Under the pieces are notes generated by a model that saw nothing but the letters and a program-made list of their open reading frames with translations, was not told the DNA's origin and made no database searches. The position numbers and the translations under genes are program-made. A stretch of 64,000 bases of DNA from Viscum album (taxonomy: Eukaryota > Streptophyta > Magnoliopsida > Santalales > Viscaceae): positions 806,893,123-806,957,122 of the forward strand of contig OY728136.1 in NCBI GenBank assembly GCA_963277665.1, given 5' to 3'. The stretch's first letter is position 1. Each line of letters starts with the position of its first letter. Below, piece after piece: positions 38,329 to 51,659 of this stretch.

Positions 38329-38338
38329 TTTGATACCA
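38329..38338 (-). promoter_or_regulatory. Primer-binding site, element B
   Basis: The minus strand reads TGGTATCAAA, beside the inner end of the 5' LTR (plus-strand TGTAATGCC at 38341). It has the same type and spacing as in A and D. Confidence 0.75.
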
Positions 38339-38340
38339 AT

Positions 38341-41300
38341 TGTAATGCCTCAACCCAATAAGGCCAGATTCAGTGCATTATTTCCTTACATTAGCATTAT
38401 TAGAAGGAATAAAATACCAAAGGAATAATTTTTTTATAAGCCTTGAATATATAAATTACAAAAAAAATAACGTATTGGGAAAATAAAATTAATGATGATA
38501 CATAATAAAAAAATATTCATCATTTAATGATTTATCAAAGATTTATTATTCATAACTTGGTAAAAAAAATAAGGGTTAGTAAACATCCTTAGTAAGGGTA
38601 AATAACATTTAATAAATAATTAATAAATGAAAATAAATCAACATCAAAGGTAAAAAATTGAAAACAAATTCCCTTAAAATGAATAGATAAGGAAATTCAA
38701 TACATCAATGTATGAAACTAATATTTTTTCATTTTTTAAAAAAACATAAAATGAAATGTTTCTATATAAATGTCAACACAAAATATCACTGATGGATGAA
38801 TACTAAAATCTCTATGATGGAAATAAAATATTATTAGAAGTTATTTATTCATAAAATGATGAACAATAATGTCCACATCTATCCTCTAGACATTTTTAAT
38901 CATCACGTATAAACCTATTTAATTATTCCAATATAATCATATACTGATAACCGATCAATTCATCGAGAGGATATATAAAATCTAGGGTTAACTCTTTATT
39001 TAAAATAACAGGAATAACTCATATCAAATCATCTAAAAATATAATATTCTTTATCAAATATCAATATTGAATAAAGAATAAATATTTGTCAATAATTCCT
39101 TAGATAGTCAAATTACTGGTCTAATAAACAAAATATATAAAATGATATAAGATGAAGGAAATAAAAATATCCATCACCCAATAATATGAATATCTAATAA
39201 AATATTATTACAATAATGTGAATGTTTCTAGAGACAATTATAAATAAAAATTAATAGTGATTCTAAATACAACCCTTATGAATAATTTTTATGAGTATAA
39301 TCATATTACATTCTAATGTGTCCTATACCACATTGAAACATTTAAATCATTATCGAATTTGATTTATGACATCAAATAAAACTTATAATGACTTGATAAT
39401 AATTATATTCATGATATTAAATATAAATTGTAATTATATAAACCATAAATATAATATAGGTGCATAATAAAAAATAAGTCTTAATGAAATGAAAATTTAG
39501 ATAAAATCCCTTACCTTAAGTATGAATTCTCTAATGTGTCATTATATTCTTAAATAAGTAACATAAGTTAATTATATACTTTCATGGGAATAATTTTCAA
39601 GTTTAAAATAAATTTTATTTTACTTATCATTTTATTTTATACAACTACTAGAACAATTAGTTAAACATAGATTGTTCTGAAAAAAATGTTTTTCTATGTC
39701 AAAAAGAACATTGGTATGTCAACTATGGTCAGTGGGGTCATTATATAACAACTCCAAAATAAAAATCCTTACATAATTTTCATATTTATACATAAATTAT
39801 ACATTTAAAAATAAAATTTAAACATGGTTATTAAAAATTAATCAGTGTTATAATCAATGGTATGGTATGTCATACGTACGCAAGAGCGATATTCCCATTT
39901 TACAATAATCAGTATGGAATGAAAGTAAGTAACACAACATGTTTTAAAAATGATAATTATATCATATATAACATTTTATTTAATCATATATATATATATA
40001 ATTCATGTTATTTAAAAGGAATTACATCGTGTCAAGGAGGCGCGAGTCTACATGTCCATGATCAACATTTTCAACTTTTAGTATAAAAATTTGTAATTGA
40101 TAAAATGATATATATTTATACATATATTATATTATATTAACATAAAGTTAATTAACTAATGAATATAATATATTGTTTTCTTATTTATCATATGTTTAAT
40201 TATAATCTTTCTTCAAAAATTCTATTATCTTGTGATCAGATCACATCACCTATAGGGGGTGGTAATCCACACATCCACAAACAACAATATCATATTAAAA
40301 AAAAATGGAAAGTAAAAAAAGGTATATTTTATAAGATAATTATATAACAATAGAGACATAATTTATAATATATATTACTTATTAACATATTTTCCCTCAT
40401 AATTACCACCATGAAATACAATAATGAAAAATATGATCAATCATCATTTCGTGAGGCGGTAGATTATAGTGGACATAAATAGTATGTTATTTACATGTTA
40501 GAAGGATCTTTGTTAATGTTTATATAGAAAAATTACAATAAAAACTACTTATGGGTTTTATGATACTAATTTATCAACATAATAATGGAATAATGATATT
40601 TTAGGGGGTGGATAATATAAATTAAACAAAATACATTAAGAGAAGATGTTACCTCATTATTGGGTAACTCTATTTATTTTGTACTAAAAGGATTCCTATG
40701 ATTGAATTATTAAAGAAACTACAGATCATAAAAATAGTGGAGGATTTTATTGAATCAATTTGGTCAGATATTCTTTGATATAATGTGTGTTGAGAGGTGC
40801 GAGGATGTGGTAGGAGATGAAGAATTTTATTGTGGAAGAAGAGTGACTCTTTTTTAATATTATGATAATGGAATTCCATATACATTTTTAACGTATAATG
40901 TTCCACCAATAATAGACCCATTTATATCCATTGTATAATAGGGTCTATATATATCTAAAAAATTTAATTTATATAGGTCTATATGTCAGTTGGGAACTTA
41001 AGTCTATGGTTTAGCACTTTATTAATCTTCATTTTAAAATAATCATTATAACTAATTTTAATTACATTCACTAATATATCTGGTCAAAACAATGATGGTT
41101 TTATTATAAATTATATACTATTATTATTCTAAACATGGAATTTATTTTGAGAAATTACAATCATATATGTGGAATAAATTAATTTAAATTTAATTATGTA
41201 CATGGGATGACAACACATACAATTAATATCAATACATCAAATAGATTAAAATGTTTTTATAGTAAAATTAATAATTAAATTTATTATAAAGAATTAAATT

Positions 41301-42185
41301 GGATTAATTGATTATAATATGATCAATTTAATCTTTAAAACTAATTTAAAATATAATTTGATATTTTAAAAAAAATATATTAAAAATAAGTATTGAAAAT
41401 AATTTTAGTATATTTCATTGTTCATTAAAAACTAAATCATCAATGAGAAATACCAAAAATTCACACTAAGATATTTATTATTTTTATCATTCATAAAATA
41501 TGTTTATTATTACATATTAGCATTATAAGATGTACAAAAAATTAATTTAATATGGGTTTTCAATAAAATTTCAATAAAATTTAATTTTTAAATATATAGT
41601 ATTTTATGTGTAGTATTAGGATTGTTCGTATATTATGTTTATCCAATATATTAGATGTGTGTGAAAAAATTTGTTTGGACAAATTATATATAAACGTATT
41701 CAATATCAGTCAGTAATTTAATTTGATTTAATTTATTAGGCTAATTTTTTTATAAGAAAAATAGAATTTCTATATTTTTATTCCCATTATATTCAATTGG
41801 TTCATATATGAATTTATAAATAAATTTTTTTCCAATAAATTATTTTTGTATTTATTTAAACCATATATTTTCATAAGATAGTGGATCTTCACCATAACTA
41901 CTTAATTAACAGCTAGGTTATGTATTATTATAATAAAAAAAATATTATTTTACTAAAAAGGTGGTATCATGTGTAACACAAGCTATAGAATAGGGTTTTT
42001 CCATGTGTTTATGGAGAGAAAACATAGTTTTTCCTTGTATTGTATGATATTGAATATATCATAAAATGTAAATAGAATATATCTTTTAAATTATATTAGT
42101 ATTATATTAACTGATGTGCTTTGTGTCGCGTGTCATACACATTATCAAATAAAAGTATCTTTCTTTTTAATTTTGCGATGCTAAA
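38341..42185 (-). mobile_element. Element B 5' LTR
   Basis: A 3.85-kb LTR starting (plus strand) TGTAATGCC and ending in a decayed GCGATGCTAAA where relatives have GGGTGTTACA. The right 2.46 kb aligns with the B 3' LTR. No gene is seen; the frames at 39862, 40159 and 40670 are chance. Confidence 0.7.
39860..40480 (-). repeat. LTR hairpin array (element B 5' LTR)
   Basis: Four units near 39862 (TGTCATACGTACGCAAGAGCG), 40025 (GGAGGCGCGAGTCTACATG), 40235 (GGGGGTGGTAATCCACAC) and 40440 (CGTGAGGCGGTAGATTAT), spaced 170-210 bp. The first keeps the CGTACG core. Confidence 0.55.
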
Positions 42186-43135
42186 TAGAATAATACTTTT
42201 CATATTTTTATATTTGATATTAATATAAAAACATAAAAAACATGAAATAGTGATCCATTCCATAATCATTTAGGTGTAGTTCCATTCGGAACATAGATAT
42301 ATAAACAACGTGTTAATATGTGTACTACATCATCTCAAATAATATTATTCATAACTATCACATATCCTATAAATACCATACTTAATATCTTTATTCATAA
42401 CATTAAGAAGGGAAACATAATAAATGGTGACCTTATATTCATTAAACGGTAAAATGGGATATATTAACTAATCATGAGCATAAGGGTATGAGATCATGAT
42501 AATGACATTTGAAAAGAACATTCCATAAATAACATAGATTATAAAAGTGTGTAATAGATTAAATCCTGGTAATTAATAAGACATGAATCATAATGGAATC
42601 AATCACCATAACCCATAAGAGAATAAATTGAAAAAAGTCATTATTTTTTTGTAAACATATAATCACAAAAAATCATATTTTATGTAAACCTAGAACATCA
42701 TTGATAAAATCTCTGTATTATTCCAACAATACATATTTCATATTTGGATTAAGGATAAACTCTCATACACCATAACTCAAGCATGGGACAACCACTCATG
42801 TTCCTTATTTTTGTATTTGGATAACCACTCATATTCCCTTTGAGCTCATGAAAGATTTATCAATAAACATTAATTAGATAGAGAAATATGTCCCACCCAA
42901 CAAATAATCCATCAATGTTTATTTTAAAAGATCGTTAAACATTCATATATATCATAAATTACAAAAATAAATAATTTTTATTATCATTTCATCAACTCAT
43001 CACATCAAAAAACATAGAAAGAATCTGGTTACATAAAAAAATGTCAGAAGAATTATAAACCATATATTGAAAGAAAAATGGATGTATCAGTGCTTTATAT
43101 ACCCAATTGAGATTATGTAATATCAAGATATGTTA

Positions 43136-43154
43136 TTATATATATATATATATA
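43136..43154. repeat. (TA)n microsatellite
   Basis: About nine TA dinucleotides inside the H LTR region. Confidence 0.85.
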
Positions 43155-44284
43155 ATTATTTTCAATGATCACATTAAACTTCTTTTGAGAAAAATAGCAT
43201 TTCCACATTGAAAAAAGGTTATTTAAAATATAAAAAATTATTCAAATATTAAATAAAAAAATAATTTGAAATTAAAAATAAAAATATTTTGTTGAATTAT
43301 TAAAATAATTGAGTGTTCATGATGATGTATATTTATATTCATGTTCTGTATGTTAAAATATTGATTCCATTCAAATTTCTAATAAAAATTCAAATGTAAA
43401 TCATTATTAAAATGAAAAGAATATTCCATTTAAATAATTTTTATGAAACATATATGTAAGTTAAAATTGGAATTAAATAATCATTAAAGAATATTAAAAA
43501 ACAATCATGTAATCATTTTTTTGATTATATGGTCATTGATGAGAAATGGGTTTGGACTGAACCATGAAATAATGTCTATTTTTCTTTAAGAAATAATATA
43601 GTAATATTTAATATGTAAATAAAGGAAATGATAGGAAAATGATTTTTTAAATAAAAATAGTAAAATAAATTTAATATTTTTCTTAAGATATCAATCAGAA
43701 TATTTCATTATTAAATACATATTCATAAAAGCTCTTAATATTCTATGAGATTTGAACATAAAACATTTTATATTATTATTTCTATTAAATTTAAATAACT
43801 CTCAAATAAAAATCATTCATAGATATTTTTATACAATAAATGTCATGTTGAGAAACATAAAATTAATTCTTGGGTTGTAAATAACTCACATAAATTAATG
43901 TAGTGTTGAATTTGGTATGTGTCCCATGGAAATAAAAGATAGAATACAATACCTTTCCAAAAGTATCAATATTCATCGTACAAATTTATATATCATGTAT
44001 AAATTATATAGGATTGTTATAATTATATTATATAAACATACTCATATATTTCCTGAAATAAATTATTTTCATATGATCTTTTATTTATCATTTAATAATA
44101 ATTCATTTTTAAAATCATGTTTTAGTTAGTAAATACATCACTTTTTATGTATGATTTAATTTGATATTATCATTCCCTAAAATATCGATCATGGTTCCAT
44201 TATCTCAAGAATTTATATCATGGAAATTATTATTTATAAAAATTATGTTCATATTTAAAGTCATATGTAGAAGTTATAGATGGA

Positions 44285-44710
44285 AAATGAATTACACCGT
44301 TCATGGAGACTATAAGTGATACGTACACAAAAACATTGTTTCAATTTCTAGATAGATGGAATGAAAAATTATAAACAATATATATATATTTTATAATAAT
44401 TTTTATTTCACAGATATCATATATATCCATTTAACCAATCATTATTACAATCAATTTCTAAATAATATTAAAAATGAATTACATTACTATTTAAAGGTTG
44501 TAGTGTACATGTACACACACGAAACTTTATCAGTGTCCATAGAAATGAAATATTAGATTGAATGATTTATATAATAATTTATTTATTTTAAATATTTCAT
44601 TTGTTTTATCTATAAAAATTAAATCCATTGTTATATATAGAAGTGAATGTCTGTGGTGGAAAACAAATTATATCAATTCAAGAAGCGGTAGTCCACCATA
44701 TAAAAGATTT
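44285..44710 (-). repeat. LTR hairpin array (element H LTR)
   Basis: Units near 44298 (CCGTTCATGGAGACTATAAG, then GATACGTACAC), 44480 (AGGTTGTAGTGTACATGTACAC) and 44670 (AGAAGCGGTAGTCCACCAT), about 180-190 bp apart. The palindromic GTAC-rich middle is kept though the LTR is old. Confidence 0.5.
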
Positions 44711-46149
44711 ATGGTTTGGTTTCCCATATGATGGAATAATAGATAGATATAGGTTACTAAATTTACATAATATATTCTATTGATCTGGTAGATATAAATT
44801 ATGTTACATTGTAATATTTTAGGAAAAATTAATTTATGTGAAAAAATAAATCAGACAAAAAATTTCAGTTATGAATGATACATCTTCATTGGAGAAATGA
44901 CATATTTTTACAATAAATACTTCAAATGATGTATTATAATGAAAAAAATTGGCTTTATGATGTGGGGAGGATTTTTTTTTCAATCCCAACTATATTTAGG
45001 TTTTATTAGAGGAGAGGATAGTGTTTCGCTTTTAACCGAGAGAGGGAGGAATCACCAATAATTTATAAAATTAAAAAGAAATATCAATATTATAAACATG
45101 AAAAAGGGATGAAAACGGATCATTATAGAACTGTATATGATATAAGTTATAAATATGGCCTTAAAATAGGAAATATTTTTTTAATATCATCTATACATTA
45201 TCATTTTTGTTTATCCTCATTAAACATGTTTTATCCTTAACTTTGTAATAATTTGGTAATTTTTTTCTATTTATATTACAAAAATTCAGTATAAAATTTT
45301 TTATAATATTTATTGTTCTGATTAAAATTATATTATACATTTCTCAAATATCAATTCACATATTTTTTAGGATTTATTTTAAAATTAATCCCACATACTA
45401 TATGAAATAACAGTAATTTATAGAAAATGTTTTCATAAGTACTAAAATATTTTATCTCAAAAATTAAACTAAAATTGTTTTAAATGACCCAAATTGGATT
45501 ACTCATTATTCAATGGAAATTTATTTTCTTTTAAAACATTTTAAAAAATAAATATGTTAAACTAATTTAATGTAAATGGATGTTTTAAATAATAATATTG
45601 TATTTTTAAACAATCTTTAAAAAATTAAACATTTAAAAATAATAAATAAATTCACCGTAAGATAATATTGAATTTTTTATACCAAAAACTATTTTATTTT
45701 TTCAAATAATTTTTCTAAAAATGTACTAATTTTTTATTTTTTGACAAAAATAAATAATTTTTTTTACAAAACTACTTTCATATAATATAAATAATTTTCA
45801 TAAAATATACGCTTTTTTATCAATAATTCTTTATAATATAAATACATTGTAATTAAATTTAATTTTTCTATTACTATTCATAAAATCCAAGTAAAATATA
45901 TATGTCATAATTGTAATGATAATTTAATTATATTATATTATGGTTTTTTAAAGTTGATTGTTGTCTATAATAAAGTCCATTGAAATTAAATAATCTTTAA
46001 AAAAATTCCTAAATTTTGAGGTTTTAAGATTATAGACACAAATAAATTATTTTTTACATAAAAATATCATTAGTATGATAAAATCAACAATAGTTTTACC
46101 TCATCATATAATCATCCTGTTATGTAAATTATTCAAATTATTTATTTCA

Positions 46150-47876
46150 CTATAAAACACTTACCAATTTAGTGGTCTTGTTTCGTAGCGATATATCTCA
46201 ATGATCTAGAATATATTCATATTATTTTTAAAATTAAATATAATTATAGTGGAAAATAAAAAAATGTTTAGGTAATTTGAATTATTAGTTATTTACTTCT
46301 TCATGTGAGATATTTAGAACACATTGTGGTCTTGATAGAGGTTATGTGGAAGCATCATGTTATTAGCAACCATCACTGCCTCATCAAGAGTCAAACCAAG
46401 TAAAATATACAAATAGGTCATATATAATTAAATAGTATATATAATAATTCTATTAAATATATAAATTCTAATAAATATATTGTCACCACTATCAAATTTA
46501 TGATCACATTGATTACTGTTAATTTAATTTTTGGATTGGCTCTTAGATTACATCATGTGATCTGTAATGGCTCAAACATCCTGTATCATTTCCATAGCTA
46601 GATCTGGTACCAAAATCATTTTTAATTTAATATTATACAATATTGTGTGAGTAATAAACTTATTTCTAAATAATAAATCAGAAGATTCCATTTTAGCTCT
46701 TGATTCAAATATATTGATATAAGAAAACTAAACTACATGAAGAGGTAAATCCCATCAACTTTTAAACTATAATGAAAAATATCTCACATAATCCTCCATA
46801 GTTTGAATGGTTCCCTTTATCATACCATCATTATGAAGATGATACTCCATCCTAAAACACATATCTATATCTAGGTCCTATTGAATACATCATCAGAACA
46901 TCAAGGTAAACTTGACATAACAATCATATATAATAGAATATAGTACACCATGAAACCATACAACATAATATATTAATATTATTGAATTATAATTAATTTT
47001 AAATTAATATTTTATCATCATTAGGTTTTTACATACATTACATGGGGATTTACTATAACCCATATAACATTGTGACCCTTGGATGTATTTTGGGGGCTTA
47101 CAAAAAAATCATAGAGATGTTTTTCAATATCTATTTTTAATTTGGGTAGTGATTATAGATCCCCCATATAAATTAATCTTTTATCCAAAAAATATTAATA
47201 TATCTTACCTCGAGATAAAAAATTTAGAACATTGATATGTTTTGAATTATTATTTTGAAACAAAATTATTTTTCTTAAATCGATACATTTATATTCTCCA
47301 CTTAGGATTAAAGAATCAAAAAATCTTATTAATATTACTCTATAAACATGACATCTTTTACCAAACCATTAAAATTAGATGGTTGAATTGAAATAACCAA
47401 CAATGAAAAACTATGTATAGTGGTTTTAAATAATAAAATCACATTTAAATAAATTATTAACATTCATTAAAATCATTATAAGCATTGAATTTTTTTAAAT
47501 AGATTTCTATAAATTTTTGTGAGAAATTAATACAAATATTGTTTGAAACATTTATAAAATAATTATAATATTTATAAAATTATAAAAATCAACATTTAGA
47601 TTGGGTATATTTTGTGGTTTTTATGCAAAGAATATTTTTTCAATGAAATGTGTAAAATAATGTTTCATCTGAAAATTGTGTTTCATATAATCAATTTATC
47701 AAGTAATATATTTTTAAAATGATTGAAAAATTAAAATACAATCAATCATATTATAATAATTCTAATATTGTTCAACATAATAAATTTCATATTTTATTTC
47801 TATATTATATGATTAATAAATAATGGAAAATTTTCTCTTTGGAAAACAACATATTCGTAGCATCAGAGTGAATAAT
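46150..47876 (-). pseudogene. Element H pol relic (integrase)
   Basis: Minus strand, right to left. NVIWVIVN (about 47050-47095) matches the core strand IWVIVDRL. YVVWFHGVLYSIIYD (about 46935-46990) matches the stretch with the second catalytic Asp, kept here. NDGMIKGTIQTMEDYVRYFS (about 46775-46835) covers the third-residue region, with Lys where Glu is usual. The C-terminus reads DHKFDSGDNIFIRI (46465-46515) and MMLPHNLYQDHNVF (46315-46365). The order is that of Ty3/gypsy integrase. From about 47150 to 47876 I could not identify domains. C's LTR interrupts the element at 47877. Confidence 0.65.
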
Positions 47877-49540
47877 TGTAAGACCTGCCTTCACCAAGAT
47901 GGGGGAAGGGACAATAGATTGAAAAAACGTTACATAATGAAGTTTAAGGAGAGATAATTACCCTTGAGACATTTCTTCAATAGGACCCAGAGTTTCAATT
48001 AGCATCAATGATATAGAATCACATGTAAAATAGAAGGAATTACCCTTTTTTTCATTTATTATTACCGGTAGATAAGATAATAAATCCTAAACTACACCAA
48101 AACTAGAAGTAAAAAAGTAAAACCGGGATAATACATTCCCATATTCATGTTACAATAATAAGTGATACAAGTACAAGAAAAACTCCAAAGGCAAGTTCCA
48201 AAATAAAGGAAAGGGAGCAACACTAACAGTCTCAGCTATAAGGCCCCGGCCTTAAACCATACCTAAAATTGAATTAAATGAATAATTCGCATTACGGATC
48301 TTTTTAGGTTTAGAGTTTTAGAGAATTAGGACATTACTATTACATCTTAAAAGATTACAAAGTCGAAACTTCTACTATGTTTCCATAAAATAATAACTCT
48401 TAAAAACAAACATGTCTAGTTCCATGTTTTAGGTAGCATGACTTTCCCTTGATCCCATCCTTAACCATATTCCACGTTAATTCCTATGAAAAACATTTCA
48501 AAAACCTGGGATGAGCATAAAAAGCTCAGTAAGGGATACACAAAGAATTAAAACTGTTAGTTTTCCAAAATAACAAGTAAACCATGTATACTTTAACAAA
48601 GTAATACTTTTCACCTTTTAGAAGTAGTAAAAACTCTTCACTGAATAAAAGTTCATTACATACCCTTATATAACCAAAATATTACCATAAAACCCATATA
48701 AATAGCAAATAACATATAAAGGTAACATGGGACATAAATATACTTAAGTGGAATAACCATACAGTCGACTTCCACACATATCACTTGATGGAATATCCAT
48801 AAGGCCAACTTCCATACATACTTAATGGAATAGCCATACGGCCGACTTACATACCCAATGCATTGGAGGTTATAACGTAACCACCCATCCTAGTATTCAT
48901 GGCACCACCCATCATAATGGTTTATCACGCAACAACCCGTAAAATGTCCAAGTACCATTATAAAATTACAACATATAAGACCAACATAAAGTAATGATAA
49001 CATTTCCACATTTCAATCACAATATATATCATTTAAATATATTGACATAATAGAATCCATTATCAAAACCATTTTTAATACCAAAATACAAAAAGATGTA
49101 TATGGTATTTATTTTATTTTAAAAACATTACGGCTTGTTGAGGAAGCCAACGATCAAATAATACTCGTGGTGGAGGAAAAGGTCGTTGTCAACGCGTATG
49201 TAAAAAAGAAACATTCATTTTTGTCATTTAGTAAAATGCTTCGTAGAAAAAAGATTGCTTTTGAATAAACGTAAAAGTCAAATGGGTGTATACACCGTAT
49301 AAAAGAAGGTTGTGTATAAAACCAAATATGCCTCGACGAATGGAGATTGAGACGAAGACCCTTACAAAGACGGTATCCTTGGTTTAAAAATAAATCATTT
49401 TCATAATTATGTGTGACAAATAAATATACTAAATATAAGTGGATATTAAGAGTAAAACAATGAGAGGTTATTCACACATATTCCTAGAATGAGATATTCA
49501 AGGAGTACAAGCTTATCCCAAAGAATCAAATTTGGGTTAA

Positions 49541-50360
49541 AAAGTTCCCTCGCAAAAATTTTCCATCCTAACGGCGTCACTTCAAAATTCAGAAAAAGAG
49601 TTAATAAGAGATAAAAAAGGTTATCTCATCACTTGGACATAAAATTTACATCAATAGGGATATATGAGAACATATCCCACATAACAATATGTTAATTAAA
49701 AGACCCAACAAAAGAAGACTTTTAAAAAGAGTAGGGTGAAAGGTTCCCTTACCGACTTGGGTATCTTTCGAAACATACACCCCATGAAAGAAAGACAATA
49801 CATAATTGATGTAAATACTCATAAAAGAAAGTATATTACACAAAGAGTAGAATAATGGGAAGTACATACACCACTCAAATGAAATTGTGGCAAATGTAGC
49901 ATAAATATCACGGGAATAAAAGTTAGATGAAAAATCCCTTACAAAAACATGGCAGCCTAACGGCGCCACTTAAAACTTCCAAAATGGATTGATGAGAGAA
50001 ATTAGGGTCTCTCATCATATTGACATAAAGTTTACAGAAAGAGGAATATAATAGAACATCCCCCAACATAACAAATAGGATCTTAAAAGAAGTGACAAAA
50101 AGGAGGGTACTTAAAAAGAAAGAGAGAGGTTAGATCTCTTATGAAAATTCGGTAGCCTAACAGCGCCACCCAAAACTCCAAAAATGGATTGATGAGAGAG
50201 AATATGGTATCTCATCATATGAAAAATAAAAATTTCAGTAAGATTAGTATAAAAGAACATCCCAATAACAAGAAAGATGATCTTTAAAAGGAATGACATA
50301 AAATAACGTACTTAAAAAGAAAGAGAGGAGTAGGATCCCTTACCTCGGGTCCGACTTGAC
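49541..50360 (-). repeat. Tandem units of about 200 bp in C LTR
   Basis: Three copies of a block with GCCTAACGGCGCCACTT-type words at about 49566, 49953 and 50154, each followed by a GATGAGAGA and TCTCATCA dyad and later a purine-rich AAAGAAAGAGAG part ending in CCCTTACC. The first and second copies are separated by about 160 bp of different sequence. Confidence 0.7.
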
Positions 50361-50684
50361 TCAATCGTTCTTTAATCTCCTGAATAATAAACTTGAGTTA
50401 ATTTCTAATTCCTTAAGAACCTTTTTCAAGTTCATTATTCATTTTATATCAATTATTGACATGTTATAAACATTATGTAATCATTTAAGTTAATAATGTT
50501 TGTTTTGTCGATATTTGGTTCTTAAGTCAAAAGTGGACTTCTTACAATTACATGTTGTTCGTGTGGTCAAAGGATCTTTATATACACAAAGACATTACTG
50601 ATTTGGATATCATATATATCATATATATCTTGCATATACATGTATTTATAATATTACATAATCATTTAGAGGTAAGAAATGAAA

Positions 50685-51310
50685 TGCACTGTTCATGGAG
50701 ACGGTAAGCTGTACGTACACATGAACGCTACTTTCATTTCTTTGTCATATTAATGGAATTAAAACTAAATGAGAGGTATATATATTTTAATTCCAGAATT
50801 ATATTCATCATTTAGATGTATCATTCATCATATATATCCATTATATACATGTACTTATAATAGTACATTACATTTGGGGATAAGAAATGAAATGCACCGT
50901 TCATGGAGACGGTAAGTCGTACGTACGCATGAATGCTACTTTCATTTCTATATCATACATTAATGGAAAGAAATAATAATTATATATAGGTATATTAAAA
51001 TTCCAGTATAACATCATATATAATAACTTTAAATACATCCTTTATACATCCCACATATGGCATTAATGAATCGAATCACTTTGAGGGGGCGGTAGTCCGC
51101 ACTTCCTAAAATGAAATTATCGTGTTTACCCATAATGGAAGCCATAAAGTCAGGCTCAAAATGAATAATACAGAAGCTTAAGGAAAACATAAACATATTA
51201 TATATAATATATAAATATAGTGACATCTTAATGGCCACCTTTGAAGGTGTTATATGCGTGTTAAACAATCATCGTTTCGTGAGGCTGAAATTCGCCAACC
51301 ACAGAAACAG
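50685..51310 (-). repeat. LTR hairpin array (element C LTR)
   Basis: Four units. Unit 1: GTTCATG (50691-50697) and CATGAAC (50720-50726) around a 22-base middle with GTACGTAC. Unit 2: GTTCATG (50899-50905) and CATGAAT (50928-50934) around GAGACGGTAAGTCGTACG. Unit 3 near 51075 has GGGGGCGGTAGTCCGCAC. Unit 4: GTTTCGTG (51274-51281) and CACAGAAAC (51300-51308). Spacing is 170-210 bp. The array lies about 350-970 bases downstream of the TATA-like box in the element's direction. Confidence 0.75.
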
Positions 51311-51651
51311 TATGTTCTTTAACCATTAGACGAAGGTGTGTGTAAGTGTAGCTCGAATACATCTTATAAAAAAATCCTAGTATATTTATGATACTGTATT
51401 TGTTACAAAATAAATTAATAAAAAGAGGTTAGGGGGTTGTAGAAGCAAAATAAAACAAAAGGAAACAAGTGAACACATTACCTTAAAATCGGGTAACTCC
51501 CTTTGGTTTGAGCTCAAAGGCTTCCTTGGGAAGACTTATTCCCAATGTTAGGCTTCAAGGAGTAATAGAGGGAAGTGGAGAGACAAAATGGGAAGAGTCT
51601 GGCCGAGCCAAAGGCTTTGGGAGTGTGGGTAAGGAGGTAGAGGTGGGGGCC

Positions 51652-51659
51652 TTTTATAA
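51652..51659 (-). promoter_or_regulatory. TATA box, element C LTR
   Basis: The minus strand reads CTTATAAAAGGCCC after a C-rich stretch. This mirrors the C-rich-then-TATATAAAT arrangement in E. Transcription would start near 51620 and run left through the hairpin array. In D the matching word is CTTAGAAAAGG (near 56815). Confidence 0.65.

Larger units (their letters stand above)
35670..38340 (-). mobile_element. Element B interior
   Basis: A 2.7-kb interior between the B LTRs. The part next to the 3' LTR (35670-36000) resembles the same place in D, for example the block ATCATGTTTTGATGGAGAG at 35898 against 58885. A decayed gag lies at 36880-37660. I saw no protease, RT, RNase H or integrase motif, and the remaining 1.2 kb is too short for them. 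It is a gag-only, non-autonomous layout. Confidence 0.65.
42186..46150 (-). mobile_element. Element H 3' LTR (very decayed)
   Basis: Array units at 44285-44710 and a block near 42885-42925 (ATATGTCCCACCC) match the D LTR in order and spacing. The right end is not readable; near 46190 a motif like the U3 block of D (GCGATATATCTCAATGATC) suggests the LTR ends close by. The left end beside B is unclear, since B may itself be inserted in this LTR. No gene is seen. Confidence 0.5.

Noticed and set aside
50685..51310. CRISPR-like array (regular repeats with spacers)
   Set aside because: Units are about 190 bp apart, cores are imperfect, and the DNA is plant LTR. No cas genes are present.
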